This document shows positions 22,690 through 33,330 of a stretch of 63,698 bases of DNA, piece by piece (position 1 is the first letter of the stretch; each line of letters opens with the position of its first letter). The notes beneath the pieces were generated by a model, which was not told the DNA's origin, made no database searches, and saw nothing but the letters and a program-made list of their open reading frames with translations. The stretch comes from Prasinococcaceae sp. CCMP 1430 (taxonomy: Eukaryota; Prasinodermophyta; Palmophyllophyceae; Prasinococcales; Prasinococcaceae), in assembly GCA_013416795.1 (NCBI GenBank), contig RQSC01000854.1, positions 27,597 to 91,294 of the forward strand. The letters run 5' to 3'. The translations under genes were made by a program, and so were the position numbers.

Positions 22690-23350
22690 ATGTGGGGCCG
22701 TGGCGAGCAAACGGAGGCTGAGCACAACTACGTTGTGCTGTGGCCGACGTCGTTCAGCGAGGTGCGCGGCGCCGCTTCGCCCTGCGCGTACTGCGCTCGA
22801 GCGAGCGCAGGCGCAAGTGAGCGAGAGGGCGCGCTGGCGCGCTCGCTTGATCGCTGTCATGCCCGCTCGTTGGCGCCTTCCTGACAACCGCTCGTCCCCT
22901 GGTCTGTCGCGCCTCGTTCGCCGCTTCGCGACCCCCGCAACCTGTGTTGTGCACGCTCGGCAGTGTGCGAGTGCCATCTCGCAGCTCAAGGAGGGCAGCA
23001 CGGTGGTGATCAACCTATCGGCTATCGGCAGCGTGGATGAGCAGCAGCGCTCCATCGACTTCGTGGCGGGGGGGTGCTACGCGATGGACGGCCACCAGGA
23101 GTGCCTCGCGGAGGGCGTCTTCCTCTTCGCGCCCAGCGACATGCCAGTCGCCACGGCCAGCTCGCGGCGAGATGCGCTCGTATCGCTTGCGAAGGTGGGT
23201 GGAGACGAACACGGGGAGATCGACCAGCAACACATGCAGCAGCACATGCAGCAGGAGCAGCAGCAGCAGGACTTCGGCGCGGAGCAACCGCCTCGGCAGC
23301 ACGGAGGGCACGACAGCGCGGGTAGCCACCCACCCGGCGCAACATACTGA
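22690..23350 (+). CDS. SepF-like division protein (nucleus-encoded)
   Basis: Two exons are supported: one ending at 22761 (donor GTGCGC) and 22964-23350, with a 202-bp phase-0 intron. Joined, they read YVVLWPTSFSE then CASAISQLKEGSTVVINLSA, continuing IDFVAGGCYAMDGHQE and GVFLFAP. This matches bacterial and cyanobacterial SepF (Cdv2) strand by strand: a phosphate-strand start, the helix before the VVVNL-like strand, and the FxxGxxYxxxG...FLxxP signature. The tail is Gln/His/Met-rich. SepF tethers FtsZ to membranes in bacteria (known); plastid division is the obvious inferred role. The start is unsettled: ATG 22690 gives about 152 residues, but an upstream exon with targeting sequence is expected. 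Confidence 0.72.
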
Positions 23351-23770
23351 GCCGCACGGCATCGGAGCGGAGTGATGAGGTCGCGCCACGTACGCGCCTG
23401 CTTGCGGCGGGTTCCCATTTCACGGCGCGCGCGTGCGTACAAGATTGCACCGAACCCCTGCGCTGGCCCTCAGGTCAGCCAGTGCTAAGAACACTTCGTA
23501 TACTCGGGGACCACTGCTGCGGCGCGCTCGGCGATGGAAGACAGCCACCCTGCGCGAACGTGGGCAGAACCCCACCCAGCGCACGCGCCCGTCGAGCACA
23601 CACACCCGCGTCTTGCGTGGGTGGCACATCCGAGCGCTGTGCCGCCGTGCGCCTCGTGCCGTGCCAGCGTCCCGGCGGCCTCGGCGCCCCGGCGGCCTCG
23701 GCGCCCCGGCATGCGCGGCCGCCCCTCCAGCAGGGCTTCGACCGATGTCCCCCTGCCGGGACCCGCTCTG

Positions 23771-23804
23771 TTAGGGTTGCATTTAGGGTTAAGTTTATAG
23801 GGTT
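23771..23804. promoter_or_regulatory. triplet of TTAGGGTT / telo-box-like elements
   Basis: TTAGGGTT occurs at 23771 and 23783, and TATAGGGTT at 23797, within 35 bp in otherwise GC-rich DNA, about 25 bp before the ATG of the next reading frame. It could be a promoter element of telo-box type or a trace of telomere-like sequence. Confidence 0.4.
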
Positions 23805-23829
23805 CGATTGAGTCCCAATCCCAGGGGTC

Positions 23830-24300
23830 ATGGACGCGTGCATGCGCGCGACACGCGTCGCTGGGTCCGTCGCTGTCGCCTGCGTTTTGATGGCGCCGCG
23901 TTCCCCCGGCGGTCTTTGGTTGGCCTCGCGCACTCTCGAGTCGCTCGCGCTTGGGCCGCGCTCCTCCCCTCCCCAACACCACCAACAGCAACAACACCCC
24001 GCCGAGTACTGCGCGTCGCTGTCCTCCGTGCGCGCGGCCGCCCGCCGCATCGCGCCCCACGTGCGCCGCACGCCCGTGCTGCGCTCCCCCCGGCTCGACG
24101 CCCTCACCCCCACCGAGGCGCGCCTGTACTTCAAGGCGGAGGCGCTGCAGGTGTCGGGCTCGTTCAAGTACCGTGGGGCGTGCAACGCGGTGTTCTCCCT
24201 GTCCGCGCGCGACGCCGCGCGCGGCGTGACGACGCACAGCAGCGGCAACCACGCGGCGGCGCTCGCGGCGGCGGCCGCGGCGAAAGGGGGGGGGAGCCGC
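23830..24300 (+). pseudogene. truncated serine racemase / threonine dehydratase N-terminus
   Basis: From ATG 23830 the frame carries an N-terminal extension and then the start of a fold-type II PLP enzyme. The landmarks are VRAAARRIAPHVRRTPVL, the lysine motif VSGSFKYRGACNAVFSL (the Schiff-base Lys is present) and the cofactor-binding SSGNHAAAL. After about 150 residues the similarity stops at a G-rich stretch near 24290. The frame runs on to a stop at 24597 with no recognisable enzyme sequence. The next gene begins at 24667, and I find no continuing exons in any frame between. Either this is a gene remnant, or an assembly join has removed the remaining two thirds of the enzyme. It cannot make an active enzyme as it stands. 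Confidence 0.72.
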
Positions 24301-24666
24301 GCGTGGGGGCGGAAGGGGAGGGGGGGGGAGCGAGAGAGGAACGCGGTGGCTGTGCTTGCGATCGCGCTTGTGCGAGCGTGCTTGTGCATGCGTGCGTGTG
24401 TCGCCGTGGGAGCAAGGGCGCGGCAGTGCGCGGCGACCGCGCGCGCGCGCGCGCGGCCCGCTGCTGCCAGATCGCGCGCACCCGGCGCTCGGCAGCGCAG
24501 ACGTTCGCGCGCGGCGGCTCAGAACGCACGCCCGGCGCGGCGGGTGCGCGGGCGGGCGCAGGCGGGTGCGCACAGAGGGCTTGGCGAGGGGGTGTGACAG
24601 CTGGCTCAGCTACACTGCGCCGACCCAACGTCACGCAGTCGCTGACCGCCACCAGCGACGCCCGCA

Positions 24667-27630
24667 ATGGGCTCGGCGGAGGCGACCGATCGCGTGCGCG
24701 TGTATGCGCGCGTGCGACCGGCCTCGCTCAGGGATGGCCCAGCGGTGGTGAGTGCGAGTGAGGACAGGCGCACGCTCATCTTCGGCAAGGGGTGCAACCC
24801 CGCGGGCGGAAACCTCGAGGCGGAAGGTCTGGAGGGCGCTGGCGCGCCCTCGCACGGGGCGACCGCCGGCGGCCGCGCCGCCGCCGGCCGCACGTTTGAA
24901 TACGACCGCGTGTTCGGCGGCGACACCACGCAGGCGGAAGTCTTCGACGAGCTCGGAGCACCGCTGCTGGCGGACGTGCTGGCAGGCTACGACGCGTGTG
25001 CGTTGGCGTACGGGCAGACCGGCGCTGGGAAGACGCACTCCCTGCTCGCGACAGGAGATAAGGACAAGGACGGCGCCGGAGCGGGCCTCCTGCCCCGGCT
25101 GGCTGCCGGCCTCTTCGTGGGCGTCGAGTGCGACCCGCGGCATGTGTACAGCGTGTCGGTGTCGATGTGCCAAATATACTGTGAGCAGATCGATGATCTG
25201 CTGAAGCCCAAGAACACGAACATGCGGCTCGTGCAGACGCACGACGCCGAGGGCGGGGGCGGCTGGGAGGTCAAGGGGCTGAGCTGGTACGAGTGCAAAA
25301 GCGCCGACTTCCTACTGAGCGTCATCCGCAACGGCCAGCGGCGGATCACCTACGCTGAAACAAGCCTCAACAAACACTCGTCTCGTGCGCACGCCGTCAT
25401 ACAGCTTCGAGTCATGCGGCGCAGGCGCATGGCCGCGAAGCAGGGCAAGAATCTGCAAGCCAGCTTGGAGAGGCAGGACAGCGCCAAGCGCGCGGTCCGC
25501 GCGACGCGCGGTCGGCTCACGGTGGTCGACCTGGCGGGCAGCGAGCGCGTCAAGCGCTCACTGGCGGAGGGAGCGCGCATGCGCGAGGCCCAGAACATCA
25601 ACACGTCGCTGTTTGCCTTCGGCAAGGTGGTGAATGCTTTGGCAACGCGCGCACCGCACGTGCCCTTCCGGGACTCGGTGCTCACGCGCCTGCTGGAGGA
25701 CCGAATGCGTGGCAACTGCAACACGCGGATGCTCGTGTGCGTGTCGCCCTCGGCCGCGTCGGCGGGCGAGAGCTTGGGCACTGCCGAGTTCGCCGCGCGC
25801 GCGATGCGCATCGCGGTGGATGCGAGCGTGAACGAGACAGAGATGCTGGTGGACGCCCGCGACCTCGTCGGCGACCTCGCTGTGGGCATGCTGCGAGACA
25901 GCATGGCCGCCGCCTCCGACGCAGAGATCTCGCAGCTGGAGGCCGCCCTCGCCGACGAGGAGGCCAAGCGCATGGGCGCCGAGGCGCGCCTGCAGATGGA
26001 GGCGCGAGCGCTTCGCGAGGCGTGCGAGGAGGTCATGGCGCACGAGCAGGAGGCTGCCATCGCCAGCGAGAGGGCGCACAAGGCAGAAGCTGCGGCCGCC
26101 GAGGCGCTGCGTCTCGCGCAAGATGCGGCGACCGACGCACAGGACGCCAAGAGGGATGCGGACGAGGCGACGCACGCGGCGGATGAGGCGCGCGCAGAGT
26201 GTGCGCAGTGGAAGCTGCGCGCGGAAGGGGCGGAACGAGAGCGCGGCGAAGCGCTGCGCTCGGCTGCATCTGCGGAGGTCGGCGCCGACACGCTGCGCGA
26301 AGAGTGCGCCGCATTGCGCGCGTCGGTATTGCGCGAGAAGGAGCGCTCGAGCGCGCTCGAGGCGGCGCTCGCACGCTCTGCGGAGACGACCTCGCGCGCG
26401 CATGAGCAGCTCGCGCGGGCGAGAGAGGTGTCTGCTGCTGGAGCGGAAGCTGCGCAGGAGGAGCTGAGCCTGGTGCACGCTGAGCTCGAGCACTCGCGCT
26501 CGGACGCAGCAGGCGCCCTCGAAAGCGCGCGTGCAGAGCGTCGCCGCGCAGACGTGGCCGAGGCCACCGCGGGCGAGCTCGCACGCGAGGCCAGGGCAGC
26601 GCATGTCGACCTCCGCCAGGCGGCCGCCGAATGTGCCGCGACCGCGAATGCGCTGCGTGCTGCGCGCCGCTCAGCGTCGGAGGCGGCCGACAAGGTTCGG
26701 CGCGCGGAAATCGCGCTCGAACAGGCATACGACGCCGCCGGCGAAGCCGAACAGGGGACCATCGACGCGCTCAAGGCAGAACTGGCAGGCACACAGCTTG
26801 AGGTGCGCCGCCTGGAACAGCGCGCCACGGAAGAAGAGGAGGCGTACGCCGTAGCGCGTGCGCGCATCACGAGCCTGGTTCATGACCTTAGCCGCGAAGG
26901 CTTCGAGTACCGCGCAAAGGTATCGGGGGATGCCGCCGCCGCCAAGCGCTCGCTGGACGCCACGCGAGGGCGCGTAGTGGACCTCGAGGAGACACTGGCG
27001 GGCGCCGAAGCAATCAGAAACGCGCTGCGCACCAGCGCGACTGGAGCAGAGGCGCAGGCGGCCATGTGGCGTTCGGCGGCGGTGGCAGCGGCGCACTCGG
27101 GCGTGCTGACCAGCAAACACTGCCGGGACGGCAAGCAGAGGCTCAGGGTGGTGCGCATCGTGCCGGGCGACGGAGCCGCAGACGGGTGTGACGGTGCGCG
27201 TGTCGAGTGGGCGTCGGTTGGGCCCTTCAAGCGCGGTGTGGGCCTTTCGGAGGCGGCAGTGTTGCCAGAGGCTGCGGAGGCGGCCGGCGCCGATCCTCAT
27301 TCGCCGCGCGCATCGAGCGCGCTCGTGCGCCTGAGCACGGCCTCCAGGCTTCTCGAGCTGGACTTTGGCGCGCCGGCGTGCGCGGCGGTGGCGCACGCGG
27401 CGCTCGAGGCGCTCGGGGTGGCGTCCCTGGTGGGCGAGCCGCAGCTCACGCCGGACTCAGCGGCGAGCGCGGGCCTCAGGAGCGCCCCGTGGGCCCCACC
27501 CGCCCACGAGCCCGGCTCTCCCGCCGGCGCTCCCCCCGCGGACGTCTCGGCGATCGGCGCCGAAGCCAAGGCAACGGCAGCAGCGATGCTCGCGCCACCT
27601 ATCCATGTGTCGCCCTGCAAGGCAGGCTAG
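24667..27630 (+). CDS. N-terminal-motor kinesin
   Basis: A single exon encodes 987 residues. The motor domain fills about residues 1-380: RVRVYARVRP at the start, P-loop GQTGAGKT near 115, switch I NKHSSRAHA (Ala where Ser is usual) near 235, switch II DLAGSE near 288, and the INTSLFAFGKVVNAL helix. A long Ala/Glu/Arg-rich coiled coil spans roughly 400-835. The last 150 residues contain a strand-rich piece (KQRLRVVRIVPGDG ... LVRLSTASRLLELDF, then a helix) that looks like a degenerate PH-type domain, tentatively. A motor-first layout predicts plus-end-directed movement (family knowledge). I cannot assign a kinesin family. The absence of introns in about 3 kb is notable beside its neighbours. 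Confidence 0.92.
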   Translation: MGSAEATDRVRVYARVRPASLRDGPAVVSASEDRRTLIFGKGCNPAGGNLEAEGLEGAGAPSHGATAGGRAAAGRTFEYDRVFGGDTTQAEVFDELGAPLLADVLAGYDACALAYGQTGAGKTHSLLATGDKDKDGAGAGLLPRLAAGLFVGVECDPRHVYSVSVSMCQIYCEQIDDLLKPKNTNMRLVQTHDAEGGGGWEVKGLSWYECKSADFLLSVIRNGQRRITYAETSLNKHSSRAHAVIQLRVMRRRRMAAKQGKNLQASLERQDSAKRAVRATRGRLTVVDLAGSERVKRSLAEGARMREAQNINTSLFAFGKVVNALATRAPHVPFRDSVLTRLLEDRMRGNCNTRMLVCVSPSAASAGESLGTAEFAARAMRIAVDASVNETEMLVDARDLVGDLAVGMLRDSMAAASDAEISQLEAALADEEAKRMGAEARLQMEARALREACEEVMAHEQEAAIASERAHKAEAAAAEALRLAQDAATDAQDAKRDADEATHAADEARAECAQWKLRAEGAERERGEALRSAASAEVGADTLREECAALRASVLREKERSSALEAALARSAETTSRAHEQLARAREVSAAGAEAAQEELSLVHAELEHSRSDAAGALESARAERRRADVAEATAGELAREARAAHVDLRQAAAECAATANALRAARRSASEAADKVRRAEIALEQAYDAAGEAEQGTIDALKAELAGTQLEVRRLEQRATEEEEAYAVARARITSLVHDLSREGFEYRAKVSGDAAAAKRSLDATRGRVVDLEETLAGAEAIRNALRTSATGAEAQAAMWRSAAVAAAHSGVLTSKHCRDGKQRLRVVRIVPGDGAADGCDGARVEWASVGPFKRGVGLSEAAVLPEAAEAAGADPHSPRASSALVRLSTASRLLELDFGAPACAAVAHAALEALGVASLVGEPQLTPDSAASAGLRSAPWAPPAHEPGSPAGAPPADVSAIGAEAKATAAAMLAPPIHVSPCKAG

Positions 27631-28196
27631 TGAAGAACGAGCCCGCGGGCGCGCACGCCGTGGGACAAGGTGAGGCCCCGTGGGGCGGCCCGCATTCGCC
27701 GGCCCGCCCGCCCACCCAGCGCCGCAGTCATAGCGCACAAGCCGTGGCGCTGCACGCGTGGCGCCGTCGTAACACGTGTATGTATCGATACCTACCCACT
27801 CTAGGTGCATATCGCCACCCAGCAGGAGGAGCAGAGGACGAAGCAGGCCGCTGACGTGCGCTCGAAGATGGCGGAGCTGCGACACTAAGCGAAGGAGCTC
27901 GCACCCAACATCCGTCAGTTGGTTGCAGGCCAGCGCAAACAGCCCACGCGCGCGAAGAAACTGCCAATTGCAATTGCCGGCGGTTGCGGCCAATCTGATT
28001 GGAATTCGCTGCGTTCGCGCGGCGGGTGTTGGTTTTTTTTTCCCCCCCGTTTTTTTGGCGGGAGGCGATGCGATGGCGATTGATCGCAGGGGGGGTAGCG
28101 CGCCGGCCGGTGCCACACCTGTCGCGGCGGGCGTGGGGGGGGGAGGCGAGCGGGGGCCGCGCGCGGCGCGAGGGCCGCCGCCGCGCGGCAGCCGAC
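27631..28196. other. intergenic region between kinesin and SNF2 genes
   Basis: Nothing coding is convincing. TGTATGTATCGATACC lies near 27778, probably at the kinesin 3' end. T- and C-runs near 28030-28050 precede the SNF2 start. Confidence 0.45.
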
Positions 28197-31100
28197 ATGC
28201 GGCCGCCTGAGCACGAGGTCATCGTCATCGACTCGTCGTCGGACGATGACGAGCCCGCCCCGAAGCGTGCGCGCGCGGCCGCGGAAGACAGCGATAGCGA
28301 CGGAGACGTCGTTATTCTCGACGAGGTGTGTGCGCGGCGAGGGCGCCGGAGTGCGCTGCTGATGCGCAGCAATGAAGGGCGGAGCTGGGGGAGAGGGATG
28401 CGCGCAGTGGTGGCACGCTGCTCTGCGTTGCTGACGCGAGCGACGTCGCCGGCACGCGGACGCTGTGGCTGCCGCGATCGCCCCGCGCCGCACTACCTCG
28501 CCTGCGATGCGACTTCAGGCGCCGCACGCGCAGGACCCGGCGCCTGAGGCGAACGCGCTCGGTGGTGATGGAGACGATGATCTGATGATGACGGGAGCGA
28601 CAGGCGTGGTCGCGACGCGCGACCTACCGCACGCGAGGTGCCACTGCGGTGTGCACGTCTTCGACCCGTCGCCACGTGCGAAGTCGCACGCAGCCGCATG
28701 CGACAATTGGTGCGCAGCGCTGCTGCGGCGCGCCACACGGCGCCAAAACGGCCCTTGGCCCGAATCGCTGACGCGCGGTGCGGCGCTTGGCTCCACCTGA
28801 TGCAGCTTCTGCTACGTGTGTGACGTGCCAGCCAGCGAGTGCGACCAGTGGGGCCGCGGCAACAATGCACTCGACCATTGTCATGCCACCCCTTCCTCGT
28901 CAACGTGGCAGGGGCGCCGCCTGCTTGCGCGCCAGCGGACGGCAGCTGCCGCAGCAGCCGATGCGGGTGCATCCGGCGCTGGACCCATTGCCGCCTCGGC
29001 ACCGAGGCACGCGACCGGAGGCGGCGGCAGTGGCCAGCACCACTGGCCTTTATCTGCACCCCAGCCGTCGAGCCCAGTGTATTCCGCATATCACCAGTCC
29101 GACTACGAGAAGGAGCTCGCCAATCCAGCGACCGATGCGTCGCTAGTACATCTCGGCACGCTCGTATTCGACGTCGAACTGGACAAATCTTCGTACGCAC
29201 GTAGGCAGGGAGCACCAGCGAGCATCTCGTCGCTCGCGACCAAGCTGGCGCCGTACGGCTTTCGATACGGACTGGGAATTCCGCACCGCCTCCGTGGCCA
29301 GCGGCCCAGACGCAAGAACGGCAAGCTCGACCTCGACGCTTTGTGCCACAAACTGGAGATTAAGAGCATCCGTGGGCAGCCGGGCTGCGACGTGCCCACC
29401 CTGCCGGTGGCCTCTTCGAAGGAGATGATGGTTGTCCTTCTTGACGCCAAAGGCAGGAACCACGTGCTTCCCGTGAGCGTGGACGTCTCGTGGACTCACA
29501 GGCGCATGCTGGAGACATGCGCAGGCGCGTGCCGGGCGCACATGCCGCCCTCGATGAGCGTCGGCATGCTCTTTCCGAGCGCGACTCTGGACACAACCAC
29601 CCACACTTTTGGGCGCGAAGTCTGCTGCTCTTCATCTCAATGGACCTCCCGTCTCGACACCAAGGTTGAGAACGCAATCGATAACTACCTGTGGGTTCGC
29701 GCGTTCGTCCTGCCAGAGGCCAACGTCACGCCTAACCACACTATCATCGATGCAATCACGGTCAATGTCTTGCGACGCGATCGACATGCTGGCACGCGAA
29801 GTGATATCGGTCGCCTTCTGTGCAAGATGCCGGAAAAGGAGCGAGAGAAGATGTGCGAGGGCACCGGTGGCGGCGACACGAACGACTCCTGCTTGGGGTA
29901 CCTGTTTGAGGACCTTGCATCCGTCGTCGTGCCCAGGCCAAAGAAGGGTACTTCTGTGGAGGCAGCGGCGAAGCTGATCAAAGCGTCCGCCGTCGCATTG
30001 CTTGGGGGGGACTCAAGCGCTCCGCACTGCCGTCTGTACCAGAATTACACGAACTATAGCACGGAGCCCTCGAGGCTGTTCTCGAAGGAGACTGTACAGG
30101 GTGGATCTCACTACTACAATTATGGATGGCCCTACGTTGACGATTACCACGACGATTACCACGACGATCACCCGCGGCGCAAGACAGTGACCGACTGGCG
30201 CACGCGTAAGTTCGCGAATCTCGTCTTCGAGGTCTGGAGCACGGGCAAGACTGTGAAGCCCGCGCCTCTGCCACCTGCAAGCATGCCACGCAAAATGAAG
30301 AGCCTCAGCGTCAAGGAGGCCACGCGGAATGCTTCTTGCATTGATCGCATTGTGTCAGCGCACCGTGCTCGGCAGGCCGAGAAGCAACGTAGAATGCAAA
30401 CTGCGACGATGGCGAGGCACGTGTACTCCAACTTGGTGAAGGCGTCGAGCCTGTCATCCCGCATCGAGGAGGACTACCCCAGCCTCGTCAACAAGACTCC
30501 TGCGTTTCGTACCGCCTTTTCCCTTTCCGCTTTGGAAGCAGCATCGGGCATCGCAGAGAAGGAGCCAGGCGAGCTAACGATCAAGGTGTATGTGGCGGCT
30601 CCGGGCAAGGCAGACCAGGTCCGTCCCGCCATGTCGGAGGTCTTCGTCGTGCCGAATCAGTCTAACACATGGGCGAGAGCGCGCCTGCCCGGGCGGCGCG
30701 CGAGCGAGCCAGACATACACAGTGAGAGGATCGACCCGGTGGTCAGGGCGGTGATGTATGCCGGGCGCGATGGCGCTGAGCTTCGCAAGCAATGTCGGCT
30801 GATTGGGCGCATCAAGACACCAGAAGAGCTCGAGGCCGCAGAGAAGGAGACGAAGGGCCGCGCGAGCTCTCAAGCAGACGGTGCCAGCGGCAGCGGCGCC
30901 GGCGCCGGCGGCGGCCAGGACATTCCACGCGCAGGAGAGGACGACGGCGATGACACGCCGTGTGATGATGACTACAGCCACGTTCCGACGTACGACAACT
31001 ACGGCGTCTACTACGATCCTTACAGAAGCCGTGTGTCTTTGAAGGACTTCCTTGACATGTCGGTCGCGGAGGAGAGGCCTCAGACAACGCAGCCGGCTGG

Positions 31101-33304
31101 CCTGAATGTGACGATGCACAATTACCAGCTCCAGACGCTCAGGTGGATGCTCGACCAGGAGAAGGTGGTGGACGGTCTTCGTTCGATCCTCTGGACCAAG
31201 GTGCGCCTGGAGGGCGGTAGGACCGCCTTCTACTCCCACAGCCTAGGCGTGATCGCGGAGCGCGTGCCGTCGTGTCCTCGGGGTGGCTTCCTGGCAGAGG
31301 CGATGGGCATGGGGAAAACCATCATCTCGCTGGCGCTCATCCTGGCGCACCCCGCCCCTCCGCTTGCTGAGGCCCCCGTCACTGCGACGACCAAACCTAC
31401 CCCGGATGATCCCATCGGCTCGCGCGCCACGCTGGTGGTGTGCGCCGTGTCCCTGGTCGGGCAGTGGATTGATGAAGCCCGCTCGAAGTTGGCGGCAGAC
31501 AACCCATTGCGAGTGTACATGTACCACGGGCAGAATCGACTGCGTGACGTGAAGGTGCGGGAGAGACTGGCGCGCTGCTCCCTCGCTTGTGTGCGCGTGC
31601 CCGCGTCGGGCGGGTTCAGTCTGAGTGCTTGTGAGCTGTGTGCGCGCGCCTCGTTGCTTGGGCTGACGCAGGCATCCTGCGGCCCAATCCGCTGTATCCG
31701 CGCGTGAACGCCACGACTAGAGGGTCGCTGATGACTTCGACCTCGTCGTGACGACCTACGCAACTCTGGGGGCGGACTTTTCCAAGGCAAATCGGGAGGC
31801 CGTGAAGAGGCCTCCGTACGATGCCAAGCACCACCCGCTGGGCTCGATCAAGTGGCATCGCGTCATCCTCGACGAGTCCCACTCGATCAAACAGCCGAAT
31901 GTCAATCAGACAAAGGCATGCATAGCGCTGCGCGGGAATTTGCGCTGGTGCGCCAGCGGGACGCCGGTGAACAACGGCATCGAGGACCTGTTTGGTCAGA
32001 TGTGCTTCCTGAGGGCCGCGCCGTTGGACTCGAAGAATGGCTTCGACCTTGGCCTCAAGCACCATTTTTTCAATGGCTTCGTCAGCGCCAGCAAGGCACG
32101 CGAGCTTGCGGCCGTGCTGAAGCGCTGCATGGTGCGGCACACGCAGTCGCAGGTGATGCAGGGCAAGAAACTGCTGACGTTGCCCGAGAAGGACGACGTC
32201 GATGTTGCCGTGACCCTGAGTGCAGGCGAACGACAGAAGTACGACGAGTTACAAAAGGAGGCGCAGCGCGCGTATGGTGCCATCAAGCAGCAGGGACCGA
32301 GCGCGATCCAGCGGAACCGATTCACGGTTCTCTCGCTGCTGCAGCCCTTGCGGCGGTTCTGCAGCGGCGGGAGTCTGGCGCAGAAGGACCTGAAGGCGCC
32401 ACCGCAGCACACGGGCGGCCGCAGGCACACAAACCAGCAGCAGCAGCAATCGAAGGACAAAAAGCCAGTCATCGCGCCCGGCGCAGGCATGCGTTCTGGC
32501 GGCGCAAGTGGGTCCGGCGGCGGCGCGCACGCGAGGACGGGCGGAGCGGGCGGCTCGCGGGGGCCGAATGCCGACGTCAAACCTGTGCTCGCAGCGAACG
32601 AGTCACAGGTGTGCAGTGACCTGCTTGATCTCCCACCGGCGAGTGCGGATGCGACCGGCGCGGATGTCGCTGGTGCCGACGACGCGGAGCCGGACGTGCC
32701 CGCTTTCGTGTCGGAAGCCAAGCTGAGCGCACTTGTGAAGGAGCTCGAAAGAATGCGGGCGAGGGATGTGTCCTCCAAGGCCCTGGTCTTCACACAATTC
32801 CACGGCACGCTGCTTTTCTTGCAAAGGAAGCTGGTCGAAGCGGGGTTTGGATACAGATCCATTACTGGTTCCATGCCTCTCAAGCAGCGTGACCGCGCGA
32901 TACAGGCGTTCCAAAAGGACCCACCCACCACGATCTTTCTTCTGTCGATGCGCAGCGGGGCTGTCGGCATAAACCTGACGAGCGCGGACCACGTTTTCCT
33001 CGTGGAGCCGTGCATGAACCCGGCGCTAGAGGCGCAGGCTGTGGGCCGCGCGTGGCGCATGGGGCAGCAGCGCAAGGTGCACGTCAAGCGGCTCTACGTG
33101 AAGGACTCCATCGAGCAGCGCGTGCGCGAGCTGGCGAAGAAGCGCGAGAAGTCCGGGCCCCAGGAGCCCGACCCATCCGGCAGGGGCAAGGGCAAGGCGA
33201 AGAAGGCAGGCGCCGACTGTAGCGATCTCGCGGGGTCGCTCAAGGCTGACAAGGCGGCCCTCAAGGAGAGCGAGTTCGACGTCCTCTTTGGCATTGACGC
33301 ATAG
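28197..33304 (+). CDS. SNF2-family helicase, RAD5/RAD16-like, lacking RING
   Basis: Four exons: 28197-28325, 28519-28709, 28806-31554 and 31721-33304 (1,550 residues); all phases agree. The N-terminus is acidic (VIVIDSSSDDDE, VVILDE). Joining exons 2 and 3 creates a zinc-binding segment CDNCFCYVCDVPASECDQW followed by HCHAT, as in some plant and fungal SNF2 helicases. The ATPase core shows motif I AEAMGMGKT (about residue 940), motif II DESH (about 1072), ASGTPVNN, and motifs V-VI in SMRSGAVGINLTSADHVFL and AVGRAWRMGQQ. RAD5, RAD16 and HLTF carry a RING finger between the two lobes; here that place holds only a Gln/Gly-rich linker, so ubiquitin-ligase activity is not expected. A role in DNA damage tolerance or chromatin remodelling is inferred from the family. 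The stop codon is 26 bp from that of the convergent K+ channel gene. Confidence 0.93.
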
Positions 33305-33330
33305 GTTATAATTACTGGATGCCCCGTACG

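Noticed and set aside
23771-23804. A true telomere or chromosome end
   Set aside because: Only three imperfect units occur, with genes on both sides; a promoter element or relic fits better.
23797-23815. GGGTTCGATT as a tRNA T-loop
   Set aside because: Flanking stems do not pair and no cloverleaf can be drawn.
25350-26870. Minus-strand Ser/Ala/Arg-rich frame inside the kinesin gene
   Set aside because: It is a shadow of the Ala/Glu/Arg coiled coil and motor on the plus strand.
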